Shown piece by piece: positions 9,635 through 17,289 of a stretch of DNA of 64,000 nucleotides (positions within the stretch are counted from its first letter, which is position 1; each line of letters opens with the position of its first letter). Made by a program: the position numbers and the translations under genes. The DNA is from Nesterenkonia cremea (GTDB lineage Bacteria; Actinomycetota; Actinomycetes; Actinomycetales; Micrococcaceae): positions 62,001 through 126,000 of the forward strand of contig NZ_BMIS01000001.1 of assembly GCF_014642675.1 (NCBI RefSeq), given 5' to 3'. The notes under the pieces are model-generated. The model was not told the origin of the DNA. It made no database searches and saw nothing but the letters and a program-made list of their open reading frames with translations.

Positions 9635-9775
9635 GTCTCCCGGTCCCATACCTTTCCGCGGAGAGGCAGACCTCCTGCGGAATAGCTGCATCCTCTTGGT
9701 AGTTTCAGTGTGCAGAACTCACACGGAGACGAGGCTGCAGCCCCCTCCCCCGACGACACCCCAAAGGACTCAGAC

Positions 9776-10759
9776 GTGACCGACCAGCTGCCCGATCAGG
9801 TCCATGACGTGGTCATCGTAGGATCCGGCCCCGCCGGATACACCGCCGCCGTGTACACCGCCCGCGCCAACCTCAAACCCGTGGTGCTGGCCGGCTCCGT
9901 GACCGCCGGCGGCGAGCTGATGAACACCACCGACGTCGAGAACTTCCCCGGCTTCCCCGAGGGCATCATGGGCCCGGAGCTGATGGTGAACATGGAGCAG
10001 CAGGCCCGCCGCTTCGGCGCTGACATCCGTCATGAGGATGCCACTGAGGTCAAGTTGGACCTGCCGGTCAAGGAGATCACCATCGCCTCCGGGGAGGTCC
10101 TCCACGCCCGCACGGTCATCCTTGCCACCGGCTCCGCCTACCGCGAGCTGGGGGTGCCCGGCGAGAAGGAGCTCTCCGGCCACGGTGTCAGCTGGTGCGC
10201 CACCTGCGACGGATTCTTCTTCCGTGAGCAGAACATCGCTGTGGTCGGCGGCGGCGACTCCGCCATGGAGGAGGCCCTCTTCCTGACCAAGTTCGCCTCC
10301 AAGGTCACGGTGATCCACCGCCGCGACGAGCTGCGCGCCTCCCAGATCATGGCTGACCGTGCCAAGGCCAACGAGAAGATCGAATTCGTGTGGAACACTG
10401 CGGTCACCGCAGTGGAGGGCGATGGCAAGCTCAGCCAGCTCAAGCTGCAGAACCTGGTGGACGGCACAGAGTCGAGCCTGGATGTGACAGGACTGTTCGT
10501 TGCCATCGGTCATGACCCGCGCGTCTCTCTGTTCGAGGATCAGCTGCAGCTGACCCAGGACGGCACCCTCTGGGTGGAGGGCCGAACCTCCAAGACTTCC
10601 CTGCCCGGCGTCTTCGCCTCCGGCGATGTACTGGACCCCACCTACCGTCAGGCCGTCACCGCCGCCGGATCCGGCTGTGTGGCAGCTCTCGACGTCGAAC
10701 ACTACTTGGCTGCGAACACCGCGACTGACGCAGCAGAGACTTCAGTACTCACCTCCTGA
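9776..10759 (+). CDS. trxB: Thioredoxin reductase
   Basis: An NADPH-dependent flavoenzyme that reduces thioredoxin. From the GTG at 9776 it has 327 residues, the usual length. [19 protein letters not shown] is the FAD-binding loop near the N-terminus, WCATCDGFF holds the redox cysteines (about residues 141 and 144), [10 protein letters not shown] is the NADPH-binding motif, and [20 protein letters not shown] closes the FAD site. AAAGGA 7 bases upstream supports this start; an in-frame GTG at 9710 would add 22 polar residues without family counterpart and lies only 4 bases after a TAGTTT -10-like box. trxA follows after 17 bases. Confidence 0.95.
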   Translation: MTDQLPDQVHDVVIVGSGPAGYTAAVYTARANLKPVVLAGSVTAGGELMNTTDVENFPGFPEGIMGPELMVNMEQQARRFGADIRHEDATEVKLDLPVKEITIASGEVLHARTVILATGSAYRELGVPGEKELSGHGVSWCATCDGFFFREQNIAVVGGGDSAMEEALFLTKFASKVTVIHRRDELRASQIMADRAKANEKIEFVWNTAVTAVEGDGKLSQLKLQNLVDGTESSLDVTGLFVAIGHDPRVSLFEDQLQLTQDGTLWVEGRTSKTSLPGVFASGDVLDPTYRQAVTAAGSGCVAALDVEHYLAANTATDAAETSVLTS

Positions 10760-10776
10760 ACGAAAGGAAAGTCACC

Positions 10777-11103
10777 ATGGCAGAGATCAAGAGTGTCACT
10801 GACGCAAGCTTCGAAGAAGATGTCCTCAAGGCCGATAAGCCCGTGATCGTGGACTTCTGGGCAGAGTGGTGCGGTCCCTGCCGCATGCTCACCCCCATCC
10901 TGGAGGAGCTGGCCACTGAGAACCCCGACAAGATCGAGGTCGTGAAGGTCAACGTGGATGAGAACCCCGCCATTGCGGCGAAGTTCGGCATCACCTCCAT
11001 TCCCGCCGTCTACGGCTTCCAGGACGGGGAGCACGTGAAGTCCTCCATCGGTGCCAAGCCCAAGCAGGCGCTGGAGCAGGAGTTCGCAGACTTCCTGGCC
11101 TGA
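10777..11103 (+). CDS. trxA: Thioredoxin
   Basis: A 108-residue classical thioredoxin with the active site WCGPC (Cys32 and Cys35), the buried Asp26 and the cis-proline motif TSIPA. It is the general protein-disulfide reductant recharged by TrxB from the gene upstream. AAAGGAAA before the ATG is a good ribosome-binding site. The trxB–trxA order next to parB is conserved in actinobacteria. A large structured palindrome begins 18 bases after the stop. Confidence 0.97.
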   Translation: MAEIKSVTDASFEEDVLKADKPVIVDFWAEWCGPCRMLTPILEELATENPDKIEVVKVNVDENPAIAAKFGITSIPAVYGFQDGEHVKSSIGAKPKQALEQEFADFLA

Positions 11104-11121
11104 GATCTTCCTCGGGTCGTG

Positions 11122-11230
11122 AAAAGGCGCTGAGCAGACCCCCTCCCTCTTCGCAAAGCGCGCCCCGCTGGCGGGCGTCGCGAAACCCTTCGCTCAGAAG
11201 GGTCCCTAGGGGGTTTGCTCAGCGCCTTTT
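11122..11230. terminator. Large bidirectional structured terminator between trxA and parB
   Basis: The outer arms, 11122–11144 and 11208–11230, form a 23-bp stem with one G·U pair (begins aaaaggcgctgagca). Each arm ends in a run of four A/T, so the RNA from either strand would finish in U-rich sequence. Inside are two further hairpins: TTCGC/GCGAA enclosing CGCCC/GGGCG (about 11150–11182) and a 7-bp ACCCTTC/GAAGGGT hairpin with a 5-base loop (about 11185–11203). The whole could fold as a three-way junction. It sits between converging genes and probably ends both transcripts. Confidence 0.75.
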
Positions 11231-11288
11231 CTGTGTCCGGAGAGAGGGACAGAGGCCCAAGTCCGGGGGTCTGGTGGGCTCCTGGCTC

Positions 11289-12734
11289 TTATCTGCTGCC
11301 GATGAGGTCCATGAGGCGGTGGAGGTCGTCCATGGAAGCGAAGTCGATGGAGATCCGACCCTTCTTGGCACCCAGGCTGATCTTCACCTGGGTGTCCAGG
11401 CGATCGATGAGGGCGTCGGAGAGCTCGGAGAGCTGCTGCTGACGGGCACTCTGCGGGGTGTCCTGAGACCCCCGGGAGGCCTTCTGCTTCTTCTCCCCCT
11501 GGTTGATGAGGGTGACCGCCTCTTCTGTGGCGCGCACGGAGAGTCCCTCGGCCACGATACGGGCTGCCATCTCCTCGATCCGCTCGTCGTCCTGCAGGCC
11601 CAACAGGGCACGTGCGTGGCCCGAGGAGAGCACTCCTGCGGCAACACGGCGCTGGACAGCAGGGGGAAGCTTCATGAGGCGCAGAGTGTTGGAGATCTGC
11701 GGGCGGGAGCGGCCGATCCGTGCAGACAGCTCATCCTGGGTGCAGCTGAAGTCGTCCAGCAGCTGGCGGTAGGCAGCGGCCTCTTCCAACGGGTTCAGCT
11801 GGGAACGGTGGATGTTCTCCAGGAGAGCGTCGCGCAGCAGGTCATCGTCCTTGGTGCTGCGCACGATAGCCGGGATGCTCTCCCGCTCAGCGGCCTTGGA
11901 GGCTCGCCAGCGGCGCTCACCCATGACCAGCTCGTACTGGTCAGCGCCCAGTGGACGGACCACGATGGGCTGAAGGACGCCGATCTCCCGGACGGAGTGA
12001 ACCAGCTCCTCCATGTGTTCCTCGTCGAACTCAGTACGAGGCTGACGGGGATTGGGCTGGATGCTGGCCACGGGGATGGAGCGAAACTCGGCGCCGTCCA
12101 CTGCGCCCCCGGTTTCACGTGAAACTGCGTCGGTCCAGGAGTTGTCCTCCGGCTGGGGCCGATCTGCCTCCTCAGCGAGCTCCTGAGGGGCTCCGGAGAC
12201 GACGGCGTCGTCAGCAGTGCGGGCAGGCATGGCCTGCTCCGCAGAGCCTGCTGAGGGGGCGTTGGTGCGGCGCTGGCCGAGGACATCGGGCATCTCGGCA
12301 CGCTTTCCTTTGGCGACTGCGCGGGTCCGGGGCACCGTGGAGCTCTTCGATGCTGCGGCACGGGTCTCCCGGGAGATCCTCTGAGTGCCGATATTCGACT
12401 TGGCGGAGAAGAAGACGTCGATGGGACGCCCGCCTGCTGCTCCTGTGCTGGTGACGGTGTCAGCTGCAGGGGCCTCGGCTCCTTCTGCAACGACCTCCTT
12501 CTGGCGGGCCGACTGCTTGGTTTCACGTGGAACGGAAGCGTTCTTCTGGCGGTTGGACCCACCCTTGGCGCGCTCCTCAAGAGCCGCTGCTGACTCCACC
12601 ATCTGATCGGTGGCGGTCTGCTCAGACTCTGCAGCAACCTGGGCGGCCGCGCCGGCGATCTCACCCTCTTCGGCATCGGTATTGATCAGTGCACCGAGGC
12701 CCCGACCAAGACCACGCCGCTTCCGCTCTGCCAT
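11289..12734 (-). CDS. parB: Chromosome partitioning protein ParB
   Basis: A 481-residue parS-binding CTPase clamp for chromosome segregation. The N-terminus [13 protein letters not shown] is the ParA-interacting motif. The ParB/Srx domain starts at about residue 217 (PNPRQPR, then GERRWRA of the CTP site), followed by the helix-turn-helix ([15 protein letters not shown]) and a C-terminal dimerisation region. The linker between the N-terminal motif and the ParB domain is about 190 residues, much longer than in most ParBs, and is low-complexity. I chose the ATG at 12734 for its GGGGAG ribosome-binding site. Two parS sequences lie inside the gene. A TAGAAT -10-like box on the minus strand (12788–12793) may be its promoter. 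Confidence 0.95.
   Translation of the reverse strand: MAERKRRGLGRGLGALINTDAEEGEIAGAAAQVAAESEQTATDQMVESAAALEERAKGGSNRQKNASVPRETKQSARQKEVVAEGAEAPAADTVTSTGAAGGRPIDVFFSAKSNIGTQRISRETRAAASKSSTVPRTRAVAKGKRAEMPDVLGQRRTNAPSAGSAEQAMPARTADDAVVSGAPQELAEEADRPQPEDNSWTDAVSRETGGAVDGAEFRSIPVASIQPNPRQPRTEFDEEHMEELVHSVREIGVLQPIVVRPLGADQYELVMGERRWRASKAAERESIPAIVRSTKDDDLLRDALLENIHRSQLNPLEEAAAYRQLLDDFSCTQDELSARIGRSRPQISNTLRLMKLPPAVQRRVAAGVLSSGHARALLGLQDDERIEEMAARIVAEGLSVRATEEAVTLINQGEKKQKASRGSQDTPQSARQQQLSELSDALIDRLDTQVKISLGAKKGRISIDFASMDDLHRLMDLIGSR
12112..12125. promoter_or_regulatory. parS site inside parB
   Basis: GTTTCACGTGAAAC is a perfect 14-bp palindrome and an exact match to the bacterial parS core. It lies within parB, where the same bases encode the Val-Ser-Arg-Glu-Thr motif in the linker before the ParB domain. 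Confidence 0.85.
12520..12533. promoter_or_regulatory. parS site inside parB (second)
   Basis: GTTTCACGTGGAAC matches the parS consensus with one half-site variation, the same variant seen repeatedly in the 14–16 kb cluster. It is in the low-complexity linker of parB, encoding Val-Pro-Arg-Glu-Thr. Confidence 0.75.
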
Positions 12735-13025
12735 GACATCTCCCCACTTCCACACACGCAACATCGACTGCAGGACGAACAGATCCGATTCTACGTAGTC
12801 TCTCTGGAAGTAGAAGCCCCCTGATTCATCCTGTACGTGAGACTCCCGGTCACTTCATCACAGCACAGGGAGACGCTATGAAGACGCTGAGCAGTCCGGC
12901 GCTCCCGCGCATCCGTTCTTTCAGCGCCAGTGATACTCCACTTTCTACCCATGCGGCACATAGGCCGACCGGTATTGAGCATCTGATGACACCATAAATG
13001 CCACTTTCTCCGCGGCCGCTCCTCC

Positions 13026-13610
13026 CTAGAGCGTGTCTGATAAATGTTTGGTCCAGGCAGTGACTCCGTGCAGTAGCGCTGCTGCTCGGTATGTGGTGGC
13101 CAGCTTGTCGTAGCGGGTGGCGATGCCGCGCCATTGCTTCAGGTGGCAGAACCCGCGTTCGATGATGTTGCGGCCCTTGTATCGCTGGGCGTTGAACTTC
13201 GGGGGCCTGCCGCCCTTGGTGCCGCGGTTTCTGCGGTGTCGTTTCTGATCGTCAGGCTCTGCGATGGTGGCGGTGATCCCGCGTTCCTGCAGGTAGGTGC
13301 GGATCGCGCGGGAGGAGTAGGCCTTATCGCCTAGCAGCTCATCAGGTCGGGTACGGGCCCTGCCGGGTCCCAGGCGCGGGACTCTGATCTGTTCGACCAG
13401 CGGGGTCAGCACCGGGGCGTCGTTGGCCTGTCCGGGTGAGATGATCGTTGCCAGTGGCAGCCCGTGGCCTTCAACAAGCTGATGGACCTTCGAGGTCAGC
13501 CCGCCCCGAGAGCGGCCGACAGCGTGATCAGGCGGCTCTGCGCTGGGATTCGTGCAATTCGATGAAGCCCCCTGTGTGGCCGGTGATGTTGGTGGCGTGC
13601 TGATGAGCAC
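13026..13610 (-). CDS. IS5-family transposase, C-terminal catalytic part (orfB)
   Basis: This frame supplies the rest of the DDE transposase. From about residue 25 it reads PSAEPPDHAVGRSRGGLTSK, then the second aspartate in LLGDKAYSS and the catalytic glutamate in NIIERGFCHLKQWRG. The first ~15 residues before the shift point are probably not translated as such. The stop codon TAG overlaps the TA target duplication at the left end. Together with orfA it makes a normal-length (~270 residue) IS427-type transposase if the frames are joined. Confidence 0.85.
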   Translation of the reverse strand: MLISTPPTSPATQGASSNCTNPSAEPPDHAVGRSRGGLTSKVHQLVEGHGLPLATIISPGQANDAPVLTPLVEQIRVPRLGPGRARTRPDELLGDKAYSSRAIRTYLQERGITATIAEPDDQKRHRRNRGTKGGRPPKFNAQRYKGRNIIERGFCHLKQWRGIATRYDKLATTYRAAALLHGVTAWTKHLSDTL

Positions 13611-13970
13611 GCGCTGCGGTGGAGTCCACCGAGGCCGTCCAGTCGATCAGCCCCTCGGCATCAGCTTGGGCTCTCAGCTGGGCCAGGATCTTCTCCCAGG
13701 TCTCCTCGGCTGCCAGTCGGCGGTGCCAAGTCCACACTGTCTGCCAGGGCCCGAAGACCTCGGGCAGGTCCCGCCAGGCAATCCCGCACCGATACCGGTA
13801 GATGATCCCTTCAACCATCAGGCGAGCATCAGCGAAGGGACGCCCTTTGCGCCCGGTGGGCTTGGGCAGCTGATCAGCGATCAGCTCCCACTGAGCATCA
13901 GAAAGAACCTGGAGACGAGACATGTCTCCAGGCTTCCAGGCCACCCCTCACATAATTCTCAGACACGCTC
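13029..13970 (-). mobile_element. IS5-family (IS427-group-like) insertion sequence
   Basis: A 942-bp element with terminal inverted repeats GAGCGTGTCTGA at 13029 and TCAGACACGCTC ending at 13970. It is flanked on both sides by TA (within CTAG at 13026–13029 and 13970–13973), as expected for the TA-targeting IS427 group. It carries one transposase split into two overlapping frames on the minus strand. It is inserted between parB and the parS-rich stretch. No second copy is present in this window. Confidence 0.92.
13528..13923 (-). CDS. IS5-family transposase, N-terminal part (orfA)
   Basis: About 131 residues from the ATG at 13923 (GGAG upstream), starting MSRLQVLSDAQWELI. It holds the DUF4096-type N-terminal domain (YRYRCGIAWRDLPEVFGPW) and the first catalytic aspartate in VDSTAARAHQHA. 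The frame ends just after entering the region shared with orfB. A run of five C (G on the coding strand) at 13568–13572 is where a +1 (or -2) shift would join it to orfB. Whether this is programmed frameshifting or an inactivating indel is not decided by the sequence. Confidence 0.85.
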   Translation of the reverse strand: MSRLQVLSDAQWELIADQLPKPTGRKGRPFADARLMVEGIIYRYRCGIAWRDLPEVFGPWQTVWTWHRRLAAEETWEKILAQLRAQADAEGLIDWTASVDSTAARAHQHATNITGHTGGFIELHESQRRAA

Positions 13971-14002
13971 TAGTCCGAATCACTGCAGAACCCGCGCGCC
14001 CT

Positions 14003-15986
14003 GTTCCACGTGAAACGAGGTCTCTTCATGTGCCGAGGGAACTCAGGCAAGACACAACCAGGCAATCCCGCTCCTTCCCCTCACACCACTATCGCGCTGC
14101 ACGTGAAACCAGAGGAGCGCAACTGTTCACGGGATCGCCGCGGCCTCGGGGCACAGTCCAGGGCGGCCCCTCCAGGATAAAACCGTCAGCCCGCCACCAC
14201 TCTCGCAACAACAGTCCCTGTTTCACGTGGAACGGCACCCACGCCTTCAGGACGCTCCACCTGTCGGTTCGCACCATCCACGGGCTGCGTCATCCGGCGG
14301 CCCATCCGTAGCCGCTGTTCCACGTGAAACACGAAGAGTTGGCTACGGACGCAGCTGGCCCCACGAGCACACCTCCCGCGAATGACACAGAACCGGATCG
14401 GGCGGGGTCAAGCCCCTCTGGAAGCCTGGCGGTGACGGTCTATGGGCCATCCACCGGCCCAGGGTCCGACACCTCCTCACGCCGGGATTCTACCGGGCCA
14501 CCGGCGACTGCCAGTCGGCCGAGCGACCTGTGCAGAGGTGTCTCCGAGTCTGTCCACGGTCATCAGGCCAGCACCGAACTGCTTCGGGGCCTCACTCATC
14601 TACGTTCCACGTGAAACTCCTGCTCGCTCACACGCCGCCAAGTCCCTCCTTCGATACCAAAGCAACAGATGTCCGGGGCTACCCACGTAGTCTGCCCGAC
14701 CAATCAGCTCAGTCACACGTGGAACGCGCGGCTTCCAGACGCCCCCCGGACGATCAATGAGGTCGCGGGCACTGCCCCCTAGTGGGTTCCACACCAGACC
14801 GCGGACGGTGCCTCAGGCCCACTGTGCCTTGGGCGACTCTTGACCGCCTTCATCCTCAGCCGGAACTCTCCCACGCCAAGGATGGCCCGGCGAAGGACTT
14901 CGCCGAACCGCTCCCTAGAGAAGCTTTCCCGGTCCCCACGAGCACAGCGTTCCACGTAAAACGAGCTGCCAAATCCGTCTTTTGCCCCACTTTGCCGCAC
15001 TGGGTGGACGCTGCGAACCCGGTACAGCACGCTCTGGACACAGCCTCCGTTTCACGTGGAAAGGCTCACCAGTCCCTGCAGAACACGCGAACACCGCGCC
15101 CATCTATAGCGATAGTCTCTTTCTGCTCATCCGGCGGGAGCTGGAGGCGAAGCCGAGCCAGGTATACCGACCGTTCCACCAGCATCACCCACGTTCGGGC
15201 GCACGCCTATGTTCAGAGCCCCCGCGACCGGTGGCATTCGAGATCCATAGCGCCTGGGTCTGTGAGTAGAACCCCCTCGCCTTCCCCGTAGGCACCCCAA
15301 ATCTCATCGAGAAGAGGTTCCGGTCCAACAACACGGAAAGCTGCAGTCCCCACTGCACCCTTCTGTCACCGTGAACAGTGCCCTGCCCTGCGCACCCATT
15401 CCCTAACGCCCAGGCGAGCATCCTCTACAACCAACCGAATTCGCCGCCGCCTGTTTCACGTGGAACAGAAACAGACCCAGCCACTCAGCTTCCCTGCCTC
15501 TCCATGCATAAGCTCCCTCTCAGAGCCAAGCTCCAGGCCCAACGATCATTCTGTGCCACCGCTGGACGTGAGACGGTGAGGATCCATCACCAGACAGACA
15601 GTCCGGAAGCATTCCTTGCAGTAACAGATTCATCATGCGGCCGAGGCAAGCGAGCGTTCCGCTACAGCCGAGCAGATCTCTCTACGAACTTCACCCAGGA
15701 TCTATCGATGAGGAGATAGCGGCGATATACGTCAACCCGCCCCTCCTCGATTTCCTCCGCTGGTGGGAGAACAGCTGGATCAACAACTTCCTCGCTGGAG
15801 AGAATCAGTACGTCAACAACGAGCGCGCCGCACTCCTCCGGGGAGCCTTTGAGAAACTTGTCCCCTTGCTCGAGGTCTCCACCCCAGTCTGGATCAGCGT
15901 CGATCCTCAGTATCCCGATGACATCACCTCAGCAGACGCCTGGCCCTGAAGCCTCCCGACACAACAGCCACAGTTCCACGTGAAAC
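14003..15986. promoter_or_regulatory. Cluster of about ten parS-like ParB-binding sites
   Basis: Sites, each 14 bp: 14003–14016, 14317–14330, 14604–14617 and 15973–15986 (GTTCCACGTGAAAC); 14220–14233 and 15453–15466 (GTTTCACGTGGAAC, the same site on the other strand); and degenerate copies at 14096–14109 (GCTGCACGTGAAAC), 14712–14725 (GTCACACGTGGAAC), 14949–14962 (GTTCCACGTAAAAC) and 15049–15062 (GTTTCACGTGGAAA). Spacing is often near 100 bp. ParB encoded alongside should load here and spread, forming the centromere about 5–7 kb from dnaA. Confidence 0.88.
15635..15949 (+). CDS. Possible small protein of unknown function
   Basis: A 104-residue frame inside the parS-rich spacer. From about residue 22 the sequence is protein-like (IDEEIAAIYVNPPLLDFLRW, then acidic and aromatic residues with even composition). 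The first ~20 residues look random, and no ribosome-binding site precedes the ATG. I do not recognise a family. It could be the 3' remnant of a decayed gene rather than a functional one. Confidence 0.22.
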   Translation: MRPRQASVPLQPSRSLYELHPGSIDEEIAAIYVNPPLLDFLRWWENSWINNFLAGENQYVNNERAALLRGAFEKLVPLLEVSTPVWISVDPQYPDDITSADAWP

Positions 15987-16025
15987 CACTCCACGGAGGA
16001 CAACCAGCACCAGACGTTCTGCTCA

Positions 16026-16180
16026 GGAGAACTTCAGCGCAGCCACTTCAATGGGACGCATGAACTCAGAGAAAGGGAGCTGAACCGACGAAGGGGCTCC
16101 GTCTCGGCGACGCCCTTCGCCGGCACGGTGGGCTTCCTCGGCGTGACGTGCTTCGCGCGGACGAGAAGGAAGGTCGGTTC
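16026..16180 (-). pseudogene. Possible decayed gene remnant downstream of parA
   Basis: On the minus strand one frame ends in a plausible protein C-terminus (VQLPFSEFMRPIEVAALKFS then stop at about 16026) but is closed by an in-frame stop about 150 bases upstream. A protein-like stretch in a second frame (AVEFFSDGVLCGDYLLLVVG) lies just before it, so one frameshift may separate two parts of an old gene overlapping the parA 3' end. No family was recognised and the call rests only on amino-acid composition. Confidence 0.2.
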
Positions 16181-16235
16181 AGGCCCGACCACCAACAGCA
16201 GGTAATCCCCGCAAAGGACCCCATCCGAGAAGAAT

Positions 16236-17210
16236 TCAACCGCGCTGAACGATCTCCGCCGCTGCTTCGAGATACGCCAGGGCACCGGTGGATCCCCGAT
16301 CATAGGTGATGACGCTCTGCTGATAGGAGGGCGCCTCAGAGATACGCACGTTCCGCGGGATCATCGCGTTGAGCACAGCCTCGGGGAAGTGCTCGCGGAC
16401 TTCCTCTGCCACCTGGGATGCCAGGTTGGTGCGGCCGTCGTACATGGTGAGCAGGATAGTGGACACCTGCAACGGCGGATTCAGGTGCTTCTGAATCATG
16501 TTGATGTTGTTGAGCAGCTGGCTCAGGCCTTCCAGGGCGTAGTACTCACACTGGATGGGGATGAGCACTTCCTTGGCCGCCACTAAGGCATTCACCGTCA
16601 GCAGGCCCAGGCTGGGCGGGCAGTCGATGAAGACGAAGTCCAGGCGCTCCTGGCCGTTCTCCTCGCGGTACTGGTGGTACTGGTCCAGTGCGCGCTGCAG
16701 GCGCTGCTCACGGGCCACCAGGGAGACCAGCTCGATCTCTGCGCCGGCCAGATGGATCGTGGCAGGGATGACCTGCAGGCGATCCAAATCCGGGCAGTCG
16801 GCCACGACATCAGCAAAGCTCAGATCGTCGATGAGCACATCGTAGATGGAATCGGTCTCTGCGGAGTGAGGCACTCCCAGGCCGGTAGAGGCATTGCCCT
16901 GAGGATCGATGTCCACCACCAGAACGTTGAATCCCTGGTCTGCCAGAGCGGCGGCGATGTTCACCGTGGACGTAGTCTTGCCGACTCCGCCCTTCTGGTT
17001 GGAGACGGTCAGCACGCGGGCATGTTCAGGTCGCTCCAGGTCAGCGGCTTCCAGAGCCTTACGGCGCCGGGATTCGTCAGCCAGCTGCGCTCCCAGAGGC
17101 GATGAGGCCATGACAGTGTCGATCACCGAGGTGTTCTCAGCGGTCTCCGCCGCCTGCTTGGCCGCTTCAGCAGCACCGCTGGTTTCGCGTGAAACGTCGT
17201 CCGCTGACAC
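16236..17210 (-). CDS. parA: Chromosome partitioning ATPase ParA (Soj)
   Basis: A 324-residue Walker-type partition ATPase that binds DNA with ATP and moves ParB–parS complexes. The deviant Walker A box SNQKGGVGKTT is at about residues 70–80, after a longer N-terminal tail than usual. DIDPQGNASTGLG is the A' motif and FIDCPPSLGLLTVNA the Walker B region. A degenerate parS sequence lies in the tail. parB, normally directly downstream, is 3.5 kb away here because of the parS-rich spacer and IS insertion, so ParA and ParB cannot share the usual compact operon. Confidence 0.96.
   Translation of the reverse strand: MSADDVSRETSGAAEAAKQAAETAENTSVIDTVMASSPLGAQLADESRRRKALEAADLERPEHARVLTVSNQKGGVGKTTSTVNIAAALADQGFNVLVVDIDPQGNASTGLGVPHSAETDSIYDVLIDDLSFADVVADCPDLDRLQVIPATIHLAGAEIELVSLVAREQRLQRALDQYHQYREENGQERLDFVFIDCPPSLGLLTVNALVAAKEVLIPIQCEYYALEGLSQLLNNINMIQKHLNPPLQVSTILLTMYDGRTNLASQVAEEVREHFPEAVLNAMIPRNVRISEAPSYQQSVITYDRGSTGALAYLEAAAEIVQRG
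17182..17195. promoter_or_regulatory. Degenerate parS-like site inside parA
   Basis: GTTTCGCGTGAAAC differs from the perfect parS palindrome by one central base. It sits near the 5' end of parA and encodes Val-Ser-Arg-Glu-Thr, the same peptide as the parS in parB. ParB binding is uncertain because the central CACGTG is altered. Confidence 0.4.
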
Positions 17211-17289
17211 TGAACTTCCCTCCGTGGAGTCTGATGGCGCACCTGGAAGCTACCAGGCACTGTGCAGTCTAGTACCCGCAGGTGACAGG

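Larger units (their letters stand above)
13974..16235. other. Gene-poor parS-rich spacer between parB and parA
   Basis: About 2.26 kb without any convincing gene. The reading frames present are short, interrupt one another, lack ribosome-binding sites and show no family resemblance; two weak exceptions are listed separately (15635–15949 and about 16026–16180). What it does hold is a series of parS-like 14-mers. Base composition looks somewhat less GC-rich than the flanking genes. It may be decayed coding DNA maintained for its ParB-binding sites. Confidence 0.7.

Noticed and set aside
14324..15291. Several 60–170-codon frames in the parS-rich spacer.
   Set aside because: They overlap in different frames, lack binding sites and have random-looking Ser/Pro/Arg-rich translations.
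16034..16303. An 89-codon minus-strand frame overlapping the parA 3' end.
   Set aside because: Only part of it looks protein-like and it overlaps parA in another frame; kept only as a possible remnant in the 16026–16180 entry.
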